Positions 1 through 7,871 of a DNA stretch of 64,000 nucleotides are shown here, in pieces. The number at the start of each line of letters is the position of its first letter. The stretch's first letter is position 1. The stretch covers positions 1 through 64,000 of the forward strand of contig NZ_LGDG01000238.1 of NCBI RefSeq assembly GCF_001279775.1, given 5' to 3'. Both the position numbers and the translations under genes were made by a program. The notes beneath the pieces were generated by a model. The model saw only the letters and a program-made list of their open reading frames with translations, was not told where the DNA came from and did not search any database. The stretch comes from Streptomyces sp. MMG1533 (GTDB lineage Bacteria; Actinomycetota; Actinomycetes; Streptomycetales; Streptomycetaceae).

Positions 1-121
1 AGACGCCGACCTCGGCCAGTACGGACGCGTCCGCCTGCGACACCCGCAGCCGGTCCCGCACAGCCACCCCGCCCGGGCCGGGCACCACGAACGACGCCGC
101 CAACTCCCGCAACCCGCCCAC
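1..121 (-). CDS. N-terminal start of a TnpB-like (IS605/IS1341-type) protein, runs off the left edge
   Basis: On the minus strand a GTG at 121-119 opens a frame that stays open to the window edge. It begins VGGLRELAASFVVPG and continues with VRDRLRVSQADASVLAEVG. A purine-rich stretch (GGGGGTG) lies just upstream and an in-frame TGA closes the frame further up. From memory, the pattern VRxRLRVSxxDxxVLxxVG resembles the N-terminus of Streptomyces TnpB-related proteins of IS200/IS605-type elements; this is recall, not a search. Its 5' end faces the truncated LysE gene at 329-622, which fits an insertion. Only 40 codons are visible, so catalytic RuvC residues and the zinc ribbon cannot be checked. 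Confidence 0.4.
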   Translation of the reverse strand, partial: MGGLRELAASFVVPGPGGVAVRDRLRVSQADASVLAEVGV

Positions 122-328
122 CCGTTCACCCCCATCGGCCGAAGTTTCCCGTCACCGCAGTCAACGAGCAGCCTCCGCAAAGGTCACCCATTCGACCCAA
201 GAACTCCCGTTCCCCCGAAGACCGAAGGGCCACAAACACACCCCAGGCCGGAGCAGACCCTCCTGAAGCGCGGCGGAACAAACCACATCCAGCCCCGGGC
301 ACTCACTCACGCTCACCAAAAGTCACTC

Positions 329-622
329 ATGCGCAGTCAACCGGCAGCAGTTCCCAACCCCAAGACCATCGTGTTCTTCGCCGCCGTGCTGCCGCAGTTC
401 GTCGACCGCGGTCAGGGGCACGTCGTGGCGCAGATGCTGGTGCTCGGCCTGGTCTTCAACCTCATCGCGGTGGCTTGCGACACCGCGTGGGGACTGGTGG
501 CGGCGACCGCGCGGAACTGGTTCGCGCGCTCGCCGCAGCGGCTCTCCCTGGTGGGCGGGGCCGGCGGGCTCACCATGATCGGGCTGGGCGTGACGGTGGC
601 CGTGACCGGCCGCAAGGACTGA
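329..622 (+). pseudogene. LysE-family amino-acid exporter, 5'-truncated remnant
   Basis: The 97-residue frame reads as the C-terminal half of a LysE/RhtB exporter. The conserved NPKTIVFFAAVLPQFVD segment (residues 10-26) normally sits near residue 115 of a protein of about 205 residues, and two hydrophobic segments plus the usual GGAGG...GLGV C-terminus follow. The N-terminal transmembrane half is missing. The sequence before NPKT (MRSQPAAVP) does not look like LysE, and the DNA upstream at 122-340 is relatively A-rich for this genome and carries no gene. The simplest reading is disruption by the TnpB-like element on the left, with the junction near 340-355. The remnant is unlikely to transport. 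Confidence 0.75.
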
Positions 623-636
623 CCGACGCCGACCCG

Positions 637-1563
637 TCACACCTTCAGCCGGTCGTACGCCACCCCCGTCAGCTCCTCCGAGGCGGCCCAAAGCCGCTCC
701 CCCGCCCTGTCGTTGAGGGTCCACGGTGCTCGCCAGGACGGGGCGGGTGACCCTCGCCAGCCGGCGAGGGAGGGCCCGGTGAAGGAGTCGGGGGGGACCT
801 CGGGCGCGGTCGCGGCGTAGAGCGTGGGGAGGGCACCCGCCTCGGCGGACTGGGCGAAGATGCGGTTGCCGATCTCCATGAACCGCTCCACGGCCTTGCG
901 GCCGGACATCCGGGGCCCCTCGGTCTGGAGGTTGGTGGCGGCGTACCCGGGGTGCGCCGCCGCCGCGACGACGTCCGAGCCGTGGGCCGCCAGCCTGCGC
1001 GCCAGTTCGTGCGTGAAGAGCAGGTTGGCGGTCTTGGAGCGGGCGTAGGCGGTCCAACGCCGGTACCTGCGCTCGCTGTTGAGGTCCGTGATGTCGATGT
1101 TGGCCACCGAGTGCATCGTGCTGGAGACGGTCACGACGCGCGCGCCGGGCGTGGCGAGCAGCGTGGGCAGCAGCAGCCCGGTGAGCGCGAAGTGCCCGAG
1201 GTGGTTGACGCCGAACTGCGTCTCGAACCCGTCCGCGGTCGTCCCGTACGGCAGCGCCATCACGCCCGCGTTGTTGACGAGCAGGTCGAGCCGGTCGTAG
1301 GAGAAGCCGGCCGCGAACCGCCGTACGGAGGCGAGGTCCCCGAGGTCGAGCCGCGCGAACCCCACCTCCGCGTCCGGCACTTCGGTGGCCATCCGGTCCT
1401 CGGCCTCGGTGCCGCGGGCCTCGCTCCGGCACGCGAGCACCACCCGGGCGCCCCGCCGCGCCAGCTCTCGCGCGGTGACGTATCCGAGGCCGCTGTTGGC
1501 GCCGGTGACGACGGCGACACGGCCGTGCTGATCGGGGATGTCCTTCGCGGTCCAGCCGGCCAT
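637..1563 (-). CDS. SDR-family oxidoreductase (retinol-dehydrogenase-like)
   Basis: This is a 308-residue short-chain dehydrogenase/reductase. The Rossmann nucleotide-binding motif TGANSGLG is at about 20-27, with an arginine-rich loop (ACRSEARG) after beta-2 suggesting NADP(H) preference. NNAG follows near 97, the catalytic serine lies in VTVSS, and the catalytic YARSK (YxxxK) is near 172. It most resembles the broad actinobacterial oxidoreductases related to retinol or protochlorophyllide reductases; the substrate cannot be deduced. The stop of the upstream sulP gene is only 31 bases before its start on the same strand, so it may be the last gene of a carbonic anhydrase-sulP-SDR transcript. 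Confidence 0.88.
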   Translation of the reverse strand: MAGWTAKDIPDQHGRVAVVTGANSGLGYVTARELARRGARVVLACRSEARGTEAEDRMATEVPDAEVGFARLDLGDLASVRRFAAGFSYDRLDLLVNNAGVMALPYGTTADGFETQFGVNHLGHFALTGLLLPTLLATPGARVVTVSSTMHSVANIDITDLNSERRYRRWTAYARSKTANLLFTHELARRLAAHGSDVVAAAAHPGYAATNLQTEGPRMSGRKAVERFMEIGNRIFAQSAEAGALPTLYAATAPEVPPDSFTGPSLAGWRGSPAPSWRAPWTLNDRAGERLWAASEELTGVAYDRLKV

Positions 1564-1594
1564 GGCCGACCTCCCTCCGGTGACGGGGTCGGAC

Positions 1595-3436
1595 TCAGCC
1601 TACGAGCGGGGGGCGCTCCAGGTAATCGTCCGGGAGGGGCCGGGTGTCCAGGTAGAACCACTCGGCGCCGGGGCCGGGCATGACGTCGGGAGCGGACACT
1701 TCCGCCTCGGCCTCGGCGGGCACCGGCTTCGCCGGCCCCGGCATCAGCAGCTCCACCCTTACGCCGTTCCCCCGTTGCTGGGCCGTGAACTCCTCCACCT
1801 GGTTGCGGCAGGCGTGATCCAGATGGGTCACACCGGTCAGGTCGAGGCGGATACGGGGCCTGCCCGAGGCCGCCGCGGCCTCCAGCGCCTCGATGACCTT
1901 CGGCAGTCGCAGGAAGGTCGCGTTGCCGGCCATGACGACCTTGGCGGTGTCCTCCTCGACGTGCTGGCGGATCACGGTCTGCGACATCCTGAGCGCGGCA
2001 AGGACGATCCCGGCGGCGAGCCCGACGAGCACGCCTTCGAGCAGCGCGGTCGCCACGATGACCAGGGTGGTCAGGGTCATCACCGCGAACTCGCCCCGGT
2101 CCTGGCGCCACATCTTCGGGAACTCCTCCGGTGCGAACAGCTTCCAGCCGCTGTGCACCAGCACCCCGGCGAGCACCGAGATCGGGATCAGGGCCAGCAC
2201 CTGCGGCAGCAGCAGCGCGAAGGCGAGCAGCCACAACCCGTGCAGGGTCCGGGAGAGCCGCGTCTTCGCGCCCGCCTGGACGTTCGCCGAACTCCGGGCG
2301 ACCACCGCCGTGATGGGCAGGGCCCCGAGCACGCCCGCGATCGTGTTCCCGGCGCCCTGGGCGATGAGTTCGGTGTTGTAGCGGGTGCGCGGACCGCTGT
2401 GCATACGGTCCACCGCGGCCGCCGTGAACAGGCTCTCCGCGGAGGCGATGACCGTGAAGGTGAGGATGGACGTGATGATGGCCGCGTCGGCGAGCCCCGC
2501 GAACTGCTCCCCGCCGGGCACGCTCACCGCGGCGAGCAGATTGCCGACCTGGAGCGTCTTCACGTCCACGCCGGGCAGCGCGGCGACCGCGATGCCGATG
2601 CCCACGGCGACCAGGGCTGCCGGGACCTTCCTGACCGGCCCCGGCACCTTCTTCCACACGAAACTCAGCACGACGGTGACGACACCGAGCAGCGTGGCGA
2701 TCATCGCCTGCCGGTCGGTGAGGATGTCGGCGAACAGCCCCGGGATCCCGGCCATGTTCTCGATCGGTGTGCCGGGTGCCTTCGAGTCGGCCATCGGATA
2801 CGCCTGGCTGAACATCAGCGGCAGCCCGATGCCGGCCAGCATGCCCTGGACGACGGCCAGGGAGATCGCCTGGAACATCCGGCCCAGCCGTACGACACCG
2901 AGGACGATCTGCAGGATCCCGGAACCCAGCACGATCACGCCCAGCATGGCCACCCCGTGCTCGGCGACGGTCTCCGCGACCAGCGCGGCCAGGCCCGCGG
3001 CGGGCCCGCTGACCTGGAGCGTGCTGCCCCGCACCGCGCCGACGACCAGCCCGCCGATCACTCCGGAGATGATTCCGAGCTCGGCCGGCACACCGGAGGC
3101 GACGGCGACGCCGATGCACAGCGGGAGGGCGACGAGGAAGACGACGAGGGAGGCGGTGATCTCGGTGCCGAGGTCGGCTTTCGGGCCGGTGGGCTTGGGG
3201 GCTGTGCCCTTCGGGCCGGTGCCGCCGGAGCCGTTGCTCCTGGGGCCGTTGTCCCCGGAACCGGCGCTCCTGGGGCCGTTGTGCGTGGAGCCGTCGTCCT
3301 TGGGGCCGTTGTGCATGGATCCGTCGCGCCTGGGGCCGTTGGGCATGGATCCGCCGTGCCCGGAGCCGTTTCCCGGGCCCGATGCCGGGCGCGTCCTGAA
3401 GGCGGCGCCCCGCCCCCGCGCATGCGCCCCGCTCAT
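1595..3436 (-). CDS. SulP-family anion transporter with STAS domain
   Basis: The product is a 613-residue SulP/SLC26-type inner-membrane transporter. After a hydrophilic N-terminus of about 75 residues come roughly 11-12 transmembrane segments, starting DLGTEITASLVVFLVALPLCIGV in pieces typical of the family, then a cytoplasmic STAS domain (about 470-570). The ATG at 3436 overlaps the carbonic anhydrase stop (ATGA), so the two are translationally coupled. SulP proteins next to a beta-carbonic anhydrase are generally taken as bicarbonate or sulfate carriers; bicarbonate is inferred from context. Oddity: residues about 25-70 are a degenerate 9-10 residue repeat of the type (S/N)GxxNGPxxx rich in Gly, Asn and Pro. 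Longer starts inside the upstream gene are possible but lack support. Confidence 0.9.
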   Translation of the reverse strand: MSGAHARGRGAAFRTRPASGPGNGSGHGGSMPNGPRRDGSMHNGPKDDGSTHNGPRSAGSGDNGPRSNGSGGTGPKGTAPKPTGPKADLGTEITASLVVFLVALPLCIGVAVASGVPAELGIISGVIGGLVVGAVRGSTLQVSGPAAGLAALVAETVAEHGVAMLGVIVLGSGILQIVLGVVRLGRMFQAISLAVVQGMLAGIGLPLMFSQAYPMADSKAPGTPIENMAGIPGLFADILTDRQAMIATLLGVVTVVLSFVWKKVPGPVRKVPAALVAVGIGIAVAALPGVDVKTLQVGNLLAAVSVPGGEQFAGLADAAIITSILTFTVIASAESLFTAAAVDRMHSGPRTRYNTELIAQGAGNTIAGVLGALPITAVVARSSANVQAGAKTRLSRTLHGLWLLAFALLLPQVLALIPISVLAGVLVHSGWKLFAPEEFPKMWRQDRGEFAVMTLTTLVIVATALLEGVLVGLAAGIVLAALRMSQTVIRQHVEEDTAKVVMAGNATFLRLPKVIEALEAAAASGRPRIRLDLTGVTHLDHACRNQVEEFTAQQRGNGVRVELLMPGPAKPVPAEAEAEVSAPDVMPGPGAEWFYLDTRPLPDDYLERPPLVG

Positions 3437-4173
3437 CCGGCGTGCACCCGGAAACGCCCGTCCTCGTCGAGCTCGTACACCCGCCCGGTGTCGATCTCGT
3501 AGTACCAGCCGTGCAGTCGCAGCCGGCCCGTGTCGAGCCGCTGCCGTACCGCCGGGTGGCTCCGCAGCGCGGCGAGCTGGTTGACGACGTTGCGCTGTGC
3601 CACGTCGGACAGCGACGGATCGTCGGAGGCGTCGGCGAGCGTCGGAGCCAGCTCCGGGCGGGCCACCTCCAACCAGGCCCCCACGCCCGGCAGCGCGGCC
3701 AGGTCGTCGCCGGACTTCAGCGCGCCCATCGCCCCGCAGTGTGAGTGACCGCACACCACGGCGTCCTGAACCCCGAGGACCTCCAGTGCGTACTCGATGG
3801 TGGCCGCCTCTCCGCCGGCACCGGGCCGCCCGTACGAGGGCACGATATTGCCCGCGTTCCGCAGCTCGAATATCTCTCCGGGCCGGGCGCCCGTGATGAG
3901 CGCGGGTATCACCCGCGAGTCCGAGCAGGTAATGAAGAGGGCCTCGGGATATTGCCCCTCGGCCAGTTTCCGGTATTCGTCGTGCTCGAATTCGACCCGC
4001 TGTGTGAACGTGCGGGCGCGGTCCAGCAGTGCCTTCAACGACGCCTCCTCGATGGGAAGTTCGGGCAGGTCATCACACCGTAGAAGGACGCGGGCCAGCG
4101 GAAGGTTAAGTAACGGCCAGAGCCCGGACAGGAATTGAACATTTCTTGTCGGACTCCGTGCAAGCGCTGTCAT
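3433..4173 (-). CDS. Beta-carbonic anhydrase
   Basis: This 246-residue protein interconverts CO2 and bicarbonate in the cytoplasm. The beta-class zinc site is complete: Cys83 with the Asp85-Arg87 dyad in CSDSR, and His143 and Cys146 in GHSHCG. The GNI...GEAATIEYAL region is also typical. The start is uncertain. The ATG at 4173 gives about 45 residues before the conserved RARTF helix and has no good ribosome site nearby, so a shorter start is possible. It overlaps the downstream sulP start by four bases. The two-component system at 4266 is divergent, so the 93 bases between them hold both promoters if these starts are right. Confidence 0.92.
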   Translation of the reverse strand: MTALARSPTRNVQFLSGLWPLLNLPLARVLLRCDDLPELPIEEASLKALLDRARTFTQRVEFEHDEYRKLAEGQYPEALFITCSDSRVIPALITGARPGEIFELRNAGNIVPSYGRPGAGGEAATIEYALEVLGVQDAVVCGHSHCGAMGALKSGDDLAALPGVGAWLEVARPELAPTLADASDDPSLSDVAQRNVVNQLAALRSHPAVRQRLDTGRLRLHGWYYEIDTGRVYELDEDGRFRVHAG

Positions 4174-4265
4174 CTTGTAACGTGTCGACTCCAGGGAGCG
4201 AAAAACGAATGGGCTCCTGGATTCACGCCGATCAATGGTTCACGGTTCACGGAGAGACGGGACGC

Positions 4266-5150
4266 ATGGGCCTACGAGTACTGCTCATCGAGGACGACGA
4301 GACGATCGCCGAACCGCTCACCGAGGGTCTCGGCCACTTCGGACTGACGGTCGACCACGTCGCCACCGGCACGGACGGCCTGAGAGGTCCGTACGGCGAT
4401 GTCGTCCTGCTCGACCTCGGGCTGCCGGACATGGACGGCATCGACGTCTGCCGCGGGATCCGGCAGGTCTCCGACGTCCCCATCGTCATCCTCAGCGCCC
4501 GCGGCGAGGAGGCGGACCGCGTGCTGGGCCTGGAGCTGGGCGCCGACGACTATCTGGCGAAGCCGTTCAGCATCCGGGAGTTGGTGGCCCGGGTGCGGGC
4601 GGTGACACGACGGACGCAGCGGACTCAGCTTCCGCAGGCGGTGGTCGAGGCGGTGCCGGTGCCGCCGTACGACCGCGCGCCGGTCCCGTCGTACGACCGC
4701 GCACCGACACCCTCCTACGACCGTGCACCGGCACCCTCGTACGAACGTGCGCCGGAACCCTCTTACGACACCCCGCCGCCACCGCCGCCACCGCCGCCGT
4801 ACGAACAACCCGTCTCGGCCGCGGCCCCCTCCCACGAACCCGGCCCGCTCGTCGTCGACCGCCGCACCCGCCAGGTCTGGGTGGGTGAGGCCCGAGTAGC
4901 CCTCACCCCGAAGGAGTTCGAGCTGCTCGCGCTGCTCACCGAGGACCCGGGCGCCGTCTACTCCCGGCAGCAGATCCTCGACCGGGTCTGGGATCCGCAC
5001 TACGAGGGCCCGACCAAGACCCTCGACGTCCATGTCGCCGCGCTGCGAAGGAAGTTGGGCCACCCGGCGTGGATCCAGACACTGCGCGGCGTCGGCTTCC
5101 GGCTGGCGGTGCACGGGGAGCCGAACGAACAGCAGCAGGGCCCGACATGA
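4266..5150 (+). CDS. OmpR-type response regulator with a proline-rich repeat linker
   Basis: This 294-residue DNA-binding response regulator has a receiver domain (about 1-115; acidic pocket D10-D11, phospho-acceptor D50, K99) and a C-terminal winged helix (about 195-285, with LTPKEFELLALL and GVGFRL). Between them, residues 133-178 hold five 8-residue units of the type PSYDRAPx followed by a run of prolines, far longer than the usual short linker. The start MGLRVLLIEDD is chosen because the receiver begins immediately; an in-frame ATG at 4146 would add 40 residues of non-homologous sequence. The stop overlaps the kinase start (ATGA at 5147-5150), so it is coupled to its sensor. Confidence 0.93.
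   Translation: MGLRVLLIEDDETIAEPLTEGLGHFGLTVDHVATGTDGLRGPYGDVVLLDLGLPDMDGIDVCRGIRQVSDVPIVILSARGEEADRVLGLELGADDYLAKPFSIRELVARVRAVTRRTQRTQLPQAVVEAVPVPPYDRAPVPSYDRAPTPSYDRAPAPSYERAPEPSYDTPPPPPPPPPYEQPVSAAAPSHEPGPLVVDRRTRQVWVGEARVALTPKEFELLALLTEDPGAVYSRQQILDRVWDPHYEGPTKTLDVHVAALRRKLGHPAWIQTLRGVGFRLAVHGEPNEQQQGPT
4662..4781 (+). repeat. Five 24-bp tandem repeats inside the response-regulator linker
   Basis: Five consecutive 24-base units (4662, 4686, 4710, 4734, 4758) encode PPYDRAPV, PSYDRAPT, PSYDRAPA, PSYERAPE and PSYDTPPP. Third positions vary between units, so the array is not a very recent amplification, while the Tyr-Asp/Glu-Arg-Ala-Pro core is kept in the first four units. Confidence 0.9.
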
Positions 5151-6751
5151 CCCGCCGCCTCCTGTTCAGCTATCTCACGCTCGCCGCGCTCGTCCTGCTC
5201 TGCCTGGAGATACCGCTCGGCTTCGTATATTCGCGGGGCGAGCGGGAGCAGGTGGTCAACGCGGCGAAGGACGAGGCCGAGTCGGTCTCCGCGTACGCCG
5301 CACTGTCCCTCGCCACCGGCCGGGCCGAGCAGGATCTGCCCGCCCGGGTGTCCCACTGCGCCGAGCGCATCGGCGGAAAGGTGGTGGTCGTCGACGACAC
5401 GGGCGCACCGCTCGCCACTTCCCACCCCCTCACGCCCGCCACGTCCCGCGCGCTGATGTCCCGGCCGGGCATCGCGGCCGCCCTGCACGGCACCTCCACG
5501 GCGGACGTCCGCACCTCCACCATCGGCGGGGTGGAGTACCTGTCGGTCGCCGCGCCCGTGGGTCAGGGCGTACGACCCGAGGGTGCCGTATGGCTCACGG
5601 TCCCGACCCGGATGGTGCACGAACGCGTCCACCACGTATGGCTGTTGCTCGCCCTCGGCGGACTCGGCGTGCTCACCGCGGTCACCTTCGTCGGCTTCGC
5701 GATCGCCCGCTGGACCGGCCGGCCCATCCGCGAACTGGAGCGCGCGACGCACGAGTTGGCGGACGGAGGGCGCGCCGAGCCGGTGACCGTCACCAAGGGG
5801 CCGCCCGAAGTCCGCAGTCTCGCCGCGGCGTTCAACCGTACGGCGGCCCGCCTCGCCCATCTCCTCGACTCCCAGCACGCGTTCGCCGGGGAAGCCTCGC
5901 ACCAGCTCAAGACCCCCCTCGCCGCCCTGCGCCTCCGCCTGGAGAACCTGGAACCGAACGTCACCGCCCGCGGCCGGGGCAGCCTCACCGCCGCCGTGAC
6001 CGAGACGGACCGCCTCTCCCGCATGGTCGAAGGCCTGCTCGCGATGGCGCGACTGGAGGAACACGCGGCCACCCCCGGCCCGGTCGACGTCGGCGCGGTC
6101 TGCGCGGAACGCCACCACACCTGGGCGCCCCTGTTCGGCCGGCAGAACGTGTCCCTGGTCCTGTTCGCGGGCAGCGTGGGTCCGGTCCTGGCACTGCCGG
6201 GCTCCGTCGAACAGATCCTGGACAACCTCCTCTCCAACGCCCTGCGGGCCTCCCCGCCCGCCACCACCGTCACCATCGAACTCCGCCTCCACGTCCCGCC
6301 GCGCCGCGCGCTGCGCGACGCCCGCCCCTGCTGGGTCGACCTCCACATCACCGACGAGGGCCCCGGCATGACGGCCGACCAACGCACCCGCGCCTTCGAC
6401 CGCTTCTGGCGCGCACCGGGCGCCCCCAAGGGCGGTACGGGCCTCGGCCTCGCCCTCGTCCAACGGCTCGCCCACGCGAGCGGCGGCGAGGCGAGCCTGC
6501 GCGCGGCGGCGACGGGCGGGCTGGACGCGGTGGTGCGGCTGCCGTCGGCGGAACCCGTGCCCGGCCATGCACCGGGCAGTGCCACCCAGCGAGGCAGAGA
6601 GCTGCTGGCACTGCACGTTGCTGGTCATGTACAGCGCGCCCCCGCTTCACAGCCCGTCCACAGGGACGTCCATCCCGCGCCCCTAGGGTCACGACACACA
6701 TTGGAGCAAGCGTGGAACGTCGTACCGTTCCTACAGACTGAGCGGGAGTGA
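5147..6751 (+). CDS. Two-component sensor histidine kinase
   Basis: This 534-residue membrane kinase is partnered with the regulator just upstream (ATGA overlap). It has a first transmembrane segment at about 6-28, an extracytoplasmic sensor region to about 160, a second segment at about 164-187, then HAMP, and a dimerisation domain with phospho-accepting His252 in SHQLKTP. The ATPase domain has an N-box ([10 protein letters not shown]), a G1 box (DEGPGM) and a G2 box (GGTGLGLAL). The last 60 or so residues after VVRLPSAEP have no family counterpart and look like read-through of intergenic DNA, so the original stop may have been lost. Signal unknown. Confidence 0.92.
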   Translation: MTRRLLFSYLTLAALVLLCLEIPLGFVYSRGEREQVVNAAKDEAESVSAYAALSLATGRAEQDLPARVSHCAERIGGKVVVVDDTGAPLATSHPLTPATSRALMSRPGIAAALHGTSTADVRTSTIGGVEYLSVAAPVGQGVRPEGAVWLTVPTRMVHERVHHVWLLLALGGLGVLTAVTFVGFAIARWTGRPIRELERATHELADGGRAEPVTVTKGPPEVRSLAAAFNRTAARLAHLLDSQHAFAGEASHQLKTPLAALRLRLENLEPNVTARGRGSLTAAVTETDRLSRMVEGLLAMARLEEHAATPGPVDVGAVCAERHHTWAPLFGRQNVSLVLFAGSVGPVLALPGSVEQILDNLLSNALRASPPATTVTIELRLHVPPRRALRDARPCWVDLHITDEGPGMTADQRTRAFDRFWRAPGAPKGGTGLGLALVQRLAHASGGEASLRAAATGGLDAVVRLPSAEPVPGHAPGSATQRGRELLALHVAGHVQRAPASQPVHRDVHPAPLGSRHTLEQAWNVVPFLQTERE

Positions 6752-6905
6752 GTCCTGTTGCCAGGACTCCTGCTCAGCCGGATGCTCCGAACGGTGTTGG
6801 GCACCCTGGTCGCCCGCTTTCACTCCACGACCCGGCGGCGCGCATCGGGTGCGTGGTCCGGGAAGGTGGGGGCGGGTTTCCTCGCGCCGTCGGGTTTCCG
6901 GTCGG

Positions 6906-7373
6906 GTACTGCCGGATCCGTGGCTGGCGTTCGGGGTCGATTCACTCATCGAGGCGATGCCCGCGAGGATGCAGGCGTCGGACGGGGGAATCACGTTCGC
7001 GGCGGACGGACGGGTGAGCGTCGGGGCGGACTTCCGGGCGCTGGACGCGGCCTGGACCGAGGGCATCGTGGCAATGGCCCGTGCCGGCGCCAGGGTCGTC
7101 GTCGATGACGTCTTCCTCGGCGGAGCGGCGTCCCAGCAGCGGTGGCAGAAGGCTCTTGGCGGACTGGACGTGCTGTGGGTCGGCGTCAGGTGTGAGAGTG
7201 CGGTCGCCGCGGGCCGTGAGGTCGCACGGGGAGACCGGATCCAGGGAATGGCCGCGTCGCAGGCTGATGTGGTTCACCAAGGGGTGGCCTACGACCTGGA
7301 GGTCGACACGACGCACACCGAGTCCCTGGTGTGCGCACGCACCATCGCCGCCCATGTCAGCTCAGGCGAATGA
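6906..7373 (+). pseudogene. Chloramphenicol-phosphotransferase-like protein lacking its P-loop
   Basis: From [19 protein letters not shown] onward the frame matches the chloramphenicol 3-O-phosphotransferase (CPT) family as remembered, including [23 protein letters not shown] and [13 protein letters not shown]. Intact members begin about 25 residues earlier with a Walker A (GxxxxGKS) needed to bind ATP. Here no P-loop is in frame: upstream codons read arginine/serine-rich sequence without similarity. The frame is open from an ATG at 6849, but that start would not restore the motif. I therefore call it a 5'-damaged gene. The 3' end overlaps the convergent 103-residue gene by 17 bases. Confidence 0.65.
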
Positions 7374-7668
7374 GCCCTTCGACGGCGCCCAGACGCATCT
7401 GCGGGCCGGGGTCGAGGGCCTCGGTGGTCGTCAGCAGGATCACTCGCGCCTCGGGGTGTTCGGGAAGGTAGAGGTCGTCTTCGCCGTCGTCACCAGGAAT
7501 CGGGTTGGGCTGGATCGCGATTTCCCCGTCGAGGCTGTCGGCCAAGTGATAGACGCCCCTGTAGTCGCTCTCACGCTTGGTGAAAACCAGCCCGAGGCGG
7601 TCACTGACGAGCCGGACCAGCTCGTCGGCGGTGTGGGTGCTGGTTCCGTAGGTGTGATGGTCGGTCAT
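7357..7668 (-). CDS. Hypothetical protein, 103 residues
   Basis: I do not recognise the family. The ATG at 7668 begins [27 protein letters not shown] and gives a soluble acidic protein with an [16 protein letters not shown] segment and an ILLTTTEA strand near the C-terminus. Codon use is ordinary for the genome. It is convergent with, and overlaps by 17 bases, the damaged CPT-like gene. It looks like a small alpha/beta protein with no membrane segment or cysteine cluster. A longer GTG or ATG start to 7788 would run through the hairpin at 7727-7762 and is unlikely. Confidence 0.6.
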   Translation of the reverse strand: MTDHHTYGTSTHTADELVRLVSDRLGLVFTKRESDYRGVYHLADSLDGEIAIQPNPIPGDDGEDDLYLPEHPEARVILLTTTEALDPGPQMRLGAVEGLIRLS

Positions 7669-7726
7669 CGTGCGCCAGACCCTATGCCGCAAGTGCCGCG
7701 ACGCCACCCGCGCACAAGCAATGGCA

Positions 7727-7762
7727 AGAGGGCGGCACCCCCCGCACAGGGTGCCGCCCTCT
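7727..7762. terminator. Hairpin, likely ppdK terminator
   Basis: Perfect 14-bp arms, AGAGGGCGGCACCC and its complement, flank an 8-base loop (7741-7748). The hairpin lies about 110 bases beyond the ppdK stop codon on the minus strand, without a strong U-tract, as is usual in Streptomyces. Confidence 0.7.
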
Positions 7763-7771
7763 CCTCGTGGT

Positions 7772-7824
7772 CCGGAACCGCCGCCCATCGGTGAGGGTCG
7801 GTCGGGGACGGCCGGCGGTTCCGG
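7772..7824. terminator. Second hairpin downstream of ppdK
   Basis: The 12-base arms CCGGAACCGCCG (7772-7783) and CGGCGGTTCCGG (7813-7824) are perfectly complementary around a 29-base loop. It precedes the 7727-7762 hairpin in the direction of ppdK transcription and probably acts with it as a 3'-end structure. Confidence 0.5.
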
Positions 7825-7871
7825 CGTTCAGGGGCCGTCAGGCAGTGGCGTGAGGCCCGTGGCCGTGCGGC

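Noticed and set aside
1538..3502. Very long plus-strand open frames opposite the SDR and sulP genes
   Set aside because: They are antisense to well-supported genes and arise from GC-rich third positions; their translations are Arg/Gly/His-rich with no family signature.
4146..4265. Longer start for the response regulator
   Set aside because: The added residues are not homologous and would cover the carbonic anhydrase start and promoter region.
5000..6628. 542-residue minus-strand frame opposite the kinase
   Set aside because: Antisense shadow of the kinase with no motif.
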